Source: an uncultured Lachnospira sp. (lineage in GTDB: Bacteria; Bacillota; Clostridia; Lachnospirales; Lachnospiraceae). From it: DNA of 64,000 nucleotides. The DNA lies in NCBI GenBank assembly GCA_910587485.1, contig CAJUKN010000002.1, forward strand, positions 58,378 to 122,377, written 5' to 3'. A program made the position numbers and the translations under genes. The notes beneath the pieces were generated by a model. That model was not told the DNA's origin, made no database searches, and saw nothing but the letters and a program-made list of their open reading frames with translations. Positions 41,123 through 48,344 of this stretch are shown piece after piece. Position 1 is the stretch's first letter. Each line of letters starts with the position of its first letter.

Positions 41123-42595
41123 ATGAAAAAAATAATTATTGTAGGTGCAGGACCAGCTGGATTGACTGCTGGTTATGAATTAGTCCAAAGAACAAAGGAT
41201 TATGAAGTGATTATAATGGAGGAAAGTACTGCTGTTGGCGGTATATCAAAAACGGTTATTTATCATGGAAACAGAATGGATATGGGCGGTCATCGTTTTT
41301 TTTCTAAAAATGACCGTGTGAATGATTGGTGGAAAACCATGATACCTTATGCGGATAATAAAAAGCAAACATCACAAGATTATGTGATGCTGCATAGAAA
41401 AAGGGTGTCGCATATTTATTATCACAATACTTTTTTTGAATATCCTATAAATATGAATTTTAACACCATTCGTAATTTGGGATTGGTAAAAACATTGTGT
41501 GCAGGATTTAGTTATCTGTATGCCTGTGTTTTTAAAAAACCAGAAATTTCATTAGAAAATTTTTATATTAATCGATTTGGAAAAAAGTTATATGAAATGT
41601 TTTTTAAAGATTATACAGAAAAATTGTGGGGTATACCAGCAAGCAAATTATCGCCAGATTGGGGAGTTCAAAGAGTGAAAGGTTTATCAATTTGCGTGAT
41701 GATAAAACAAATATATCAGAAATTTTTAGGTCGGCATAAACAGGAAGTGGAAACTTCTTTGATTGACGCATTTCAATATCCTAGATATGGCTGTGGTCAA
41801 TTGTGGGAACATGTAGGGCAACAGTTTATAAAATTGGGAGGACAGATAAAATATGGCTGTATGGTTTGTGGCTTATATGATAGAAATGGTGAGATTACAC
41901 AAGTGGAATATATGAAAAATGGAATAAAGTATTGTGAAAATGCGGATATTGTTATTTCATCAATGCCATTACGAAATTTGGTTGTTTCTCTAAATAATGT
42001 TCCAAAAAAAATAATGAAAATTGCATCAGGGCTTCAATATCGAGATTTTGTTATAGTGGGAGTGCTTTTAGATAAAAAAGAATTTAATCAGCAAGGAGGA
42101 ACAAAAGATTGTTGGATATATGTTCAAGATTCCAGTGCCAGTGTGGGAAGGATTCAGATATTTAACAATTGGTCACCCTATATGGTAGAAAATCCAAAAG
42201 ATACAATATGGTTGGGTTTAGAATATTTTTGTTCAGAAGGAGAGGCAATATGGAACAGGACAAAAAAGGAATGGAAAGAAGTAGTAAAAGCAGAATTGCA
42301 AAAGATAGGACTTTTGTCAAAAAAAGCCCATATCTTAGATTGTCATTATGAAAAAGTAAAAAAAGCCTATCCATCTTATGTGGGAACTTACCATCAATTA
42401 AAAATATTAAAAGAATATTTAAATCATTTTGACAATTTATATTGTATAGGCAGAAATGGTCAGCATCGATATAATAATATGGACCATTCAATGCTGACAG
42501 CTTTTGAGGCAGCAGATGATATTATTTTACATAAAAAAGAAAAAGACAATATTTGGAATATTAATACAGAAAAAGAATACCATGAAAAAAAATAA
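41123..42595 (+). CDS. FAD-dependent oxidoreductase of the UDP-galactopyranose mutase/amine oxidase type
   Basis: The 490-residue flavoprotein has the N-terminal Rossmann motif IIIVGAGPAGLTAGYEL followed by VGGISKTV and DMGGHRFFSK, and a C-terminal FAD-contact segment YCIGRNGQHRYNNMDHSML. These are seen in proteins related to UDP-galactopyranose mutase and protoporphyrinogen oxidase that occur in polysaccharide loci. True mutases are about 370-400 residues, so the substrate is uncertain. The ATG at 41123 follows AGAGGA; the frame from 41066 was not used. Confidence 0.75.
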   Translation: MKKIIIVGAGPAGLTAGYELVQRTKDYEVIIMEESTAVGGISKTVIYHGNRMDMGGHRFFSKNDRVNDWWKTMIPYADNKKQTSQDYVMLHRKRVSHIYYHNTFFEYPINMNFNTIRNLGLVKTLCAGFSYLYACVFKKPEISLENFYINRFGKKLYEMFFKDYTEKLWGIPASKLSPDWGVQRVKGLSICVMIKQIYQKFLGRHKQEVETSLIDAFQYPRYGCGQLWEHVGQQFIKLGGQIKYGCMVCGLYDRNGEITQVEYMKNGIKYCENADIVISSMPLRNLVVSLNNVPKKIMKIASGLQYRDFVIVGVLLDKKEFNQQGGTKDCWIYVQDSSASVGRIQIFNNWSPYMVENPKDTIWLGLEYFCSEGEAIWNRTKKEWKEVVKAELQKIGLLSKKAHILDCHYEKVKKAYPSYVGTYHQLKILKEYLNHFDNLYCIGRNGQHRYNNMDHSMLTAFEAADDIILHKKEKDNIWNINTEKEYHEKK

Positions 42596-42651
42596 TATAG
42601 AAAAAGATATAAACTAAATAGTTGTATTTAACTATAACTATATTTTTTTTA

Positions 42652-42680
42652 TTGACATATACTAATTTAAAAAGTATATT
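42652..42680 (+). promoter_or_regulatory. Sigma-A promoter of the Tad/kinase operon
   Basis: Perfect TTGACA (42652-42657), a 17-base spacer and TATATT (42675-42680). It would give a leader of about 113 bases before tadZ. No terminator was seen for the next 21 kb on this strand. Confidence 0.8.
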
Positions 42681-42738
42681 TTTGTAAAATAATATTATTT
42701 GTGCGTGATATATAAAAAGGTTTAAGGCAAAAATGGAG

Positions 42739-42773
42739 TTAAGCAATTCCTAACATGATTAGGTGTTCCTTAA
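42739..42773 (+). promoter_or_regulatory. Leader hairpin before tadZ
   Basis: TTAAG (42739-42743) pairs with CTTAA (42769-42773) and CCTAA (42749-42753) with TTAGG (42759-42763); between them three more pairs form beside two mismatches. A purine-rich AATGGAG just upstream looks like a ribosome site, and an ATG sits in the loop (42755). The real site GGAGG and ATG come 14-27 bases later. Confidence 0.45.
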
Positions 42774-42799
42774 AATTAGTCGCAACATGGAGGCTAAAT

Positions 42800-43861
42800 A
42801 TGAAGATAAAGTTGGCAATTTTGGAAAAAGATGAAAATTATTTAAATAGAATTACATTCACTTTTGGCAGCAAATATGCAGATAAATTAGAAGTATATTC
42901 TTTTACAGATGTAAATAAGGCTTTGACTACAATAACTGAAAAAAAAGTACATGTTTTATTAGCTGACGAGAGGTTTGAAATCAATCAAGACAGCCTCCCT
43001 ACAAATTGTGGATTTGCTTATCTTGTTACTTCTTCAGATATTGAGTCTTTAAGGAATCAAAAGACGGTTGGAAAATTTCAAAAAGCAGACTTCATTTATA
43101 AGCAGGTTTTAAGTATTTTTTCAGAAGTAAGCGCACAGATAACAGGGATTCACGCAGAGGCAGGTGCTACAAAAATGATTGCAGTCACTTCTGCAGCAGG
43201 TGGTGTAGGTGCTTCAACAATAGCAGCTGCAATAGCTACAAGGCTTGCATTGCTGCAAAAAAAAGTATTGTATTTGGATATGGAGTTGTTAGGAAGTTCT
43301 GACTTTTATTTTCATTCTGAGGGAACGATGGATTTTAGCAATATTATATATGCCTTAAAAGGTAAGAATACAAAAGTTGCGTTAAAGATAGAGAGTGCTG
43401 TTAAAAAGAATATGGCGGGAGTTGCTTTTTTTTCACAGTGTAAAAATGCTATTGATATGGCAGAACTTCAATCTAATGATATAGAAAGGCTTCTTGAAGC
43501 TATTAATACAATGGAGGATTATGAATATCTTGTGATGGATATTGATTTTTCATTTGGAAAAATTTGTATGCAGGTGATGTCTTGTTCAGATAAAGTGGTT
43601 TTTGTATCAAATGGAGAAAAAAGTGCGAATTATAAGACAAATCGTGCATTGGATTCGTTGAAAATTATAGATGAACAACGAAAGGAAAAATTGATGCCAC
43701 GCATAAAAATAGTGCATAACTGTTTTAAAAGTCAAGGAGCAAAGGTTATTGACAGAAACGATGTTGCAATATTAGGCGGTGTGCCAGTTATAAAAAATGG
43801 TGAGGCAGAACAAATTGTACAGCAAATAGCTTCTGCACAAATGTTTGATGTGTTGTTTTAA
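42800..43861 (+). CDS. tadZ: TadZ/CpaE-like pilus assembly ATPase
   Basis: The 353-residue protein has an N-terminal receiver-like domain without a clear phospho-site (about 1-100) and a MinD/ParA-type ATPase with the deviant Walker A TSAAGGVGASTIAAA near residues 125-139. TadZ/CpaE places the Tad machine in the cell, usually at a pole. It is the first gene of the operon. The ATG at 42800 follows GGAGG; an upstream ATG at 42755 lies in the leader hairpin and was rejected. Confidence 0.88.
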   Translation: MKIKLAILEKDENYLNRITFTFGSKYADKLEVYSFTDVNKALTTITEKKVHVLLADERFEINQDSLPTNCGFAYLVTSSDIESLRNQKTVGKFQKADFIYKQVLSIFSEVSAQITGIHAEAGATKMIAVTSAAGGVGASTIAAAIATRLALLQKKVLYLDMELLGSSDFYFHSEGTMDFSNIIYALKGKNTKVALKIESAVKKNMAGVAFFSQCKNAIDMAELQSNDIERLLEAINTMEDYEYLVMDIDFSFGKICMQVMSCSDKVVFVSNGEKSANYKTNRALDSLKIIDEQRKEKLMPRIKIVHNCFKSQGAKVIDRNDVAILGGVPVIKNGEAEQIVQQIASAQMFDVLF

Positions 43862-43902
43862 ATATGTTTAAGTAGTTGATTCATATAAAAATGGGAGGAA
43901 GC

Positions 43903-45141
43903 ATGGAATACGATAAAGAACAAGAAGTTATTGCAGCAATTAAAAAATATATTTCAGATAATTTGATATTAAGTCAACTTAGTGATGAACAACTTGAAAA
44001 ACAAATTGAAGAGGTAGAGGAAAGACAGCTTGGTGGTCAGTATGTATCAATTGAACAAAAAGTATCAATTGCAGAACAGGTATTTAGTTCTATCAGAGGG
44101 TTTGGACTCTTAGACAGTATTATGAAAGATGATTCTATTACAGAAGTTATGATTAATGGACCAAAAGCTATATTTGTAGAGCAAAAAGGAAAATTAACAA
44201 AATTGGAAAAAGAGTTTGAGAGTGAGCAAAAACTTGAGGATATTATACAAAAAATTGTAAGTATGGCAGGAAGAGAAGTGAATCAGGCAAACCCTATTGT
44301 AGATACCAGACTTCCTGATGGCTCGCGTGTCAATGTTGTGCTGCCGCCAATATCGTTATGTGGACCAATCATTACAATAAGGAAATTTTCCAAAACACCA
44401 ATGACTATTGAAAAATTAATTGCATATGGTTCATTGACACAAGAAATTGCAGATAAATTAGAACTTTTAGTAAAGGCAAAATACAATATATTTGTATGTG
44501 GTGGAACAGGCTCTGGAAAAACTACTTTTTTAAATGCTTTATCGAATTATATTCCTTCTGACGAGCGTGTTATCACAATAGAAGATTCAGCAGAACTTCA
44601 AATTACAAGTATTAAAAATCTTGTTAGAATGGAAACTCGTAATTCCAACAGTTCAGGAATTGGTGAAGTAACAATTCGAGATTTGATTAAATCTTCTTTA
44701 CGAATGAGACCAGAACGAATTGTAGTTGGAGAGGTCAGAGGCGGAGAGGCGTTGGATATGTTACAAGCGATGAATACAGGCCATGATGGCAGTTTATCAA
44801 CAGGTCATGCCAATTCAACTAAAGATATGTTAAGTCGTCTTGAAACAATGGTGCTTCAAGGAGCGCCAGGACTTCCGCTGGAAGCGATAAAGCAGCAGAT
44901 TGCTTCTGCGGTTGATATTATTATCCATCTTTCCAGATTGAGAGATAAGTCCAGAAAAACGATAGAAATTACAGAAGTTCTTGGGTTTGAAAAAGGGGAG
45001 ATACTACTGAATCCATTGTATCGTTTTCAGGAAGATGAACATAGTACATTACATAAGGTATCTGGTGGTTTGATTCGGACAAAAAATAAGCTGCAAAATG
45101 ATTTAAAGTTAAAACAGTCTGGTATATATGAGGAATTTTAA
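43903..45141 (+). CDS. tadA: TadA/CpaF secretion ATPase
   Basis: The 412-residue protein belongs to the GspE/VirB11 family: Walker A GGTGSGKTTFLNAL near residues 199-212, Asp box TIEDSAELQI, Walker B RIVVGEVRGGEALDML, and His box TGHDGSLSTGHANS. In Tad systems this hexameric ATPase drives both pilus extension and retraction. The ATG at 43903 is six bases after GGGAGG. It is followed by two platform proteins. Confidence 0.96.
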   Translation: MEYDKEQEVIAAIKKYISDNLILSQLSDEQLEKQIEEVEERQLGGQYVSIEQKVSIAEQVFSSIRGFGLLDSIMKDDSITEVMINGPKAIFVEQKGKLTKLEKEFESEQKLEDIIQKIVSMAGREVNQANPIVDTRLPDGSRVNVVLPPISLCGPIITIRKFSKTPMTIEKLIAYGSLTQEIADKLELLVKAKYNIFVCGGTGSGKTTFLNALSNYIPSDERVITIEDSAELQITSIKNLVRMETRNSNSSGIGEVTIRDLIKSSLRMRPERIVVGEVRGGEALDMLQAMNTGHDGSLSTGHANSTKDMLSRLETMVLQGAPGLPLEAIKQQIASAVDIIIHLSRLRDKSRKTIEITEVLGFEKGEILLNPLYRFQEDEHSTLHKVSGGLIRTKNKLQNDLKLKQSGIYEEF

Positions 45142-45246
45142 GATAAAGAAGCTTGTAAGGTTGGATAATTGAGCGTATCAAAATATGTTTGTCAGACAAT
45201 TGTATTTAAAACGAAAAAAAGCAGTTACAGAAAAAGAGGTGAGCAT

Positions 45247-46032
45247 GTGGCAAAAAAGGAAAAGTATATAGAAATTGCTGGCATTACTGGGATTGGACAG
45301 GATTATAATGTCTATTTATTAAATATAAAAGAAAGGGTTATAGGGTATCTTATCGGATTTGTCGGGGGATTTCTGGCAACAGAAATTATGTTTGGTGTTG
45401 TGATAGCCAGTTTGATTATTGGCGCGATTGTCGGCTTTGTAGCTATCCCTGTATATAATCGTTATCTTTTTAAAAAGCGAAAAAAAACAATTCGGATGCA
45501 ATTTAGAGATTTGTTGGATTCATTAAACAATTCATTCTCTGCAGGCAAAAATACTAATGCAGCGTTTGAGGATGCCTATAAAGATATGTGTATGGCATAT
45601 TCAGAAAATGCAATTATAACAAAAGAAGTTCAAATCATTAATAAGGGATTGATAAATAATTTTACAATAGAGCAGCTTCTTGAAAATTTTGCACAAAGAA
45701 CAGGAATTAATGATATTGACAGCTTTGCACAGACATTTAGTGTGTGCAACAGATTAGGCGGCAATCTAAAAAAGGTAGTTGCAGATACAAGGGATATTAT
45801 TAATGATAAGATTGAAATCGAGATGGAAATTGAGACAACCGTTTCGTCAAATAAAAATGAAATTAATATTTTGTGTTTTATGCCATTTATTGTAATTACT
45901 ATGATTAAAGGCATGGGAAATGATGCGATAACAGCTAATACGCCCATCAATGTTATTATTAAGTTAGTGGCAATTGGTATATTTGTGCTGGCTTACTTTT
46001 TAGGGCAAAAGATAACAGATATTAAAGTATAA
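45247..46032 (+). CDS. tadB: TadB-like pilus platform protein
   Basis: The 261-residue protein is a GspF-type inner-membrane component with N-proximal helices (about 35-75), a cytoplasmic four-helix domain (LDSLNNSFSAGKNTNAAFEDAY) and C-terminal helices (about 200-257). GTG at 45247 follows AGAGGTGAG. A TTG frame from 45169 adds 26 residues and is less likely. TadB and TadC form the platform driven by TadA. Confidence 0.88.
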   Translation: MAKKEKYIEIAGITGIGQDYNVYLLNIKERVIGYLIGFVGGFLATEIMFGVVIASLIIGAIVGFVAIPVYNRYLFKKRKKTIRMQFRDLLDSLNNSFSAGKNTNAAFEDAYKDMCMAYSENAIITKEVQIINKGLINNFTIEQLLENFAQRTGINDIDSFAQTFSVCNRLGGNLKKVVADTRDIINDKIEIEMEIETTVSSNKNEINILCFMPFIVITMIKGMGNDAITANTPINVIIKLVAIGIFVLAYFLGQKITDIKV

Positions 46033-46046
46033 AATTTAACTTGTAA

Positions 46047-46125
46047 TTTGTGTCTGTATGCTGCTTGACACAAAGTTACTAATAAAGGTTCTTGCACAAA
46101 AAGCAGCATAGAAATGAGGGTTAAA
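46047..46125 (+). repeat. Dispersed structured element, copy 2 (before tadC)
   Basis: Arm A TTTGTGTC (46047-46054) pairs with GACACAAA (46067-46074) around a 12-nt loop; the loop segment TATGCTGCTT (46057-46066) can instead pair perfectly with AAGCAGCATA (46101-46110). It ends at GAAATGAGG, the tadC ribosome site. Relative to copy 1 at 6433, two base pairs of the alternative stem change on both sides (G-C to A-T and C-G to T-A). The extra hairpin of copy 1 is reduced. Confidence 0.75.
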
Positions 46126-46995
46126 ATGGAGGGAACAATTCCTTATATTCTTGCCTCGATAGGCAGTATTATGGTTGTGTTTTGGCTGTTTTTGTTCTTT
46201 AAATACAGAACAACATATGACCAAATGATAAGCGCATTAGACAGCAAGCAATTTCCATTGTGTGAATTATATTTTATTGGGTTAGGATTTATTGATTTAT
46301 TTCATATCAATCTTCGCACAGATTCTGGAAAAAAGAAAGAAAAGAAGATTGCAGAAGTTTATGGTGAGCGATATGCCTATTTTTATCATTGTTGTATAGA
46401 AGCAGGAAAGATTACTTATCTTATTACACTGCTGCCAATTGGTCTTTATCTTGGCATTCTTTTAGATGATAATATCATGGCAGTTTTGGGAATTGCTGCC
46501 ATATTTGCCATTGTTTTTTATCTGGATATGGAAGTCAACAATGCAGTAGAAAATAAGCGTGATGAAATTCTTTCAGAATATCCAGAGGTGTTATCAAAGC
46601 TGACATTACTTGTAAATGCTGGCATGGTTATCCGAGAGGCGTGGAATAAAGTAGCTCAGACAGGAGATTCCTATATTTATAAAGAGATGCAGATTACAAG
46701 CAGTGAAATGCAAAATGGCGTTTCGGATATGGATGCACTGTATAATTTTAGTCAACGATGTGGTGTTAAAGAAATTAGAAAATTCTCATCTATTTTAACA
46801 CAAAATATACAAAAAGGCGGAGGAGAATTGGCTGCCAGTATGAAGTATATGAATATTGAAAGTTGGGAAGAAAAAAAACAAAACGCAAAAAGAAAAGGAG
46901 AACTGGCAGGGCAGAAGTTAATGCTGCCGCTTATGTTGATGTTTGTCGGCATATTGATTATGGTGATTGTTCCAATTTTTATGAATATGTTTTAA
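46126..46995 (+). CDS. tadC: TadC-like pilus platform protein
   Basis: The 289-residue GspF-domain protein has an N-terminal helix (about 5-22), a central pair (about 101-140) and a C-terminal helix (about 266-288); the cytoplasmic block EYPEVLSKLTLLVNAGMVIREAWNKV is typical of TadC. The ATG at 46126 was chosen; an in-frame ATG at 46114 lies in the ribosome site. The structured repeat separates it from tadB. Confidence 0.9.
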   Translation: MEGTIPYILASIGSIMVVFWLFLFFKYRTTYDQMISALDSKQFPLCELYFIGLGFIDLFHINLRTDSGKKKEKKIAEVYGERYAYFYHCCIEAGKITYLITLLPIGLYLGILLDDNIMAVLGIAAIFAIVFYLDMEVNNAVENKRDEILSEYPEVLSKLTLLVNAGMVIREAWNKVAQTGDSYIYKEMQITSSEMQNGVSDMDALYNFSQRCGVKEIRKFSSILTQNIQKGGGELAASMKYMNIESWEEKKQNAKRKGELAGQKLMLPLMLMFVGILIMVIVPIFMNMF

Positions 46996-47071
46996 GGTTT
47001 AAGCAAAAATTTATTCAATAATTGATATAGCAAAAGGCTTGATAAGACTGTTTAAAGGTGCTGATCAAAAA

Positions 47072-47122
47072 ATGAAAAAGGTTAAAGCCTTCATTATACA
47101 AAGGAGGGAGCATATGTCATAA
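47072..47122 (+). CDS. Possible 16-residue leader peptide upstream of flp
   Basis: ATG at 47072 reads MKKVKAFIIQRREHMS and stops at 47120-47122, behind a weak AAAGGTG. The end of this frame contains a strong ribosome site (AAAGGAGGGAG, 47100-47110) followed by an in-frame ATG-TCA-TAA (47114-47122), so either a 16-residue or a two-residue peptide could be made. It sits upstream of the flp hairpin. It may instead be a decayed gene start. Confidence 0.3.
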   Translation: MKKVKAFIIQRREHMS

Positions 47123-47193
47123 AACATAGATAAATATTTAAAAATACAATAATAAAAGTAATGAAGAAAAATTTAGGAAAGGACAAGCTATTT

Positions 47194-47243
47194 AGATAAG
47201 AATCTGCAAAATTATTTAAACAGATAATGCAGATTTATCTTTT
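47194..47243 (+). promoter_or_regulatory. Terminator-like hairpin before the flp pilin gene
   Basis: AGATA plus AATCTGCA (47194-47198, 47201-47208) pair with TGCAGATT plus TATCT (47228-47240), with a two-base bulge, followed by TTT. It ends 15 bases before the flp start, so it could attenuate transcription or protect the pilin message. Confidence 0.5.
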
Positions 47244-47258
47244 GGCAGAGAAAAAATT

Positions 47259-47486
47259 ATGGTAGAAGCAATAACAGATAAAATTATGTTGGGGTATTTT
47301 AAGGCAAAATGTAAAGTCATGTCTTTTTTTGAAGATGAAACAGGTGATACAAATATTATTGCAATTATATTGTTGATTATTGTAGTTATTGCTATGGCAG
47401 TAATATTTAGAAATCAAATTGCAAATGTTATAAACTCTTTGTTTAATAGAGTAAATAATGATATTGGTAATTTTCCAGAGAATTAA
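47259..47486 (+). CDS. flp: Flp-type major pilin
   Basis: The 75-residue protein has a charged leader, a Gly after DET (ETG) and one hydrophobic helix (about 30-48, IIAIILLIIVVIAMAV), the size and layout of Flp/type IVb pilins in Gram-positive Tad loci. If cut after the Gly the mature pilin has about 48 residues. The residue at +5 is not Glu, unlike classic prepilins. It lies between tadC and tadE, where a pilin is expected. The ribosome site is only GGCAGAG. Confidence 0.75.
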   Translation: MVEAITDKIMLGYFKAKCKVMSFFEDETGDTNIIAIILLIIVVIAMAVIFRNQIANVINSLFNRVNNDIGNFPEN

Positions 47487-47538
47487 TGATATTGGTAATT
47501 TTTAAAGAGCTTTTATAGTAAACATAACAATTTAAAAG

Positions 47539-47578
47539 ACAATCACCAACTGTATATTTTATAACATTTGGTGGTTGT
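47539..47578 (+). other. Strong hairpin between flp and tadE-like gene
   Basis: ACAATCACCAA (47539-47549) pairs with TTGGTGGTTGT (47568-47578) with one wobble. It has no T-run. It is placed where many pilin operons reduce downstream expression or stabilise the pilin mRNA. Confidence 0.5.
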
Positions 47579-47610
47579 TATGAATTTTAATACTTCAGAA
47601 AAGGAGAAAA

Positions 47611-48309
47611 GTGGTGACTATTAAATGGATAAAAAAGAAGTTAAAAGATGAAACAGGTGCTTCTCAGGTTGTAGAAATGACCATTATATTTCCTATTGTA
47701 ATATTAGTGATGGGAGCATTGATTTATCTTGGCTGTTATATTGTTCAAGGTGTCAGTATGTACGCTTATGCTCAGCGAATGGCGGTATATACAGCAAGAG
47801 AAATTTCTTACCCCGGTTATGAAAAGTTGGGCGATATGACACAGGCTATTGATTTTGTCACCATACAAGAAGCAAGTGTTGACACTATATTTGCACAAAA
47901 TTGGAAACCATATCGTTTTTTAAATAGTGGTAATAATATGATTAGTAATAAAGCAAGTCTTGAAAGTACTTTGCGTTCTCTGGTATCGAGTACAGCTTTT
48001 ATAAAGTCTGGAGAGCCAGAATGTTCTATTAATATTAAAAATAATATATTTAATCAAAAGGTTACAGTAACAATTAATAAAGGTGTTACTGTTCCTAGTT
48101 TTATGGTGGCTATTGGTGTGCCGCAAGACAGCATGAATATTCATGTTGGTGCGGTAGCGGTAACCTTAAATGCTACAGAGTTTGTGCGAAATACAGATTT
48201 TGTGTTTGATTCTGTATCAGAAATTATAGATAATACGCCAATAAAAGATTATATTAATAAATTTAAAGAAAAATTTAACAACATGAAACAAAAGATGGGA
48301 ATAACTTAA
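47611..48309 (+). CDS. TadE-like pseudopilin
   Basis: The 232-residue protein has a short cytoplasmic start, then DETGASQVVEMTIIFPIVIL with the TadE-type Gly and Glu at about residues 14-20 and one membrane helix, then an extracytoplasmic domain. TadE proteins are processed by the Tad prepilin peptidase and help start or anchor the fibre. The start is GTG 47611 or the next GTG at 47614, after AAGGAG. Confidence 0.85.
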   Translation: MVTIKWIKKKLKDETGASQVVEMTIIFPIVILVMGALIYLGCYIVQGVSMYAYAQRMAVYTAREISYPGYEKLGDMTQAIDFVTIQEASVDTIFAQNWKPYRFLNSGNNMISNKASLESTLRSLVSSTAFIKSGEPECSINIKNNIFNQKVTVTINKGVTVPSFMVAIGVPQDSMNIHVGAVAVTLNATEFVRNTDFVFDSVSEIIDNTPIKDYINKFKEKFNNMKQKMGIT

Positions 48310-48344
48310 AAGGTACAAAAGGCGTGTACGCATGGAGGAAAAAG

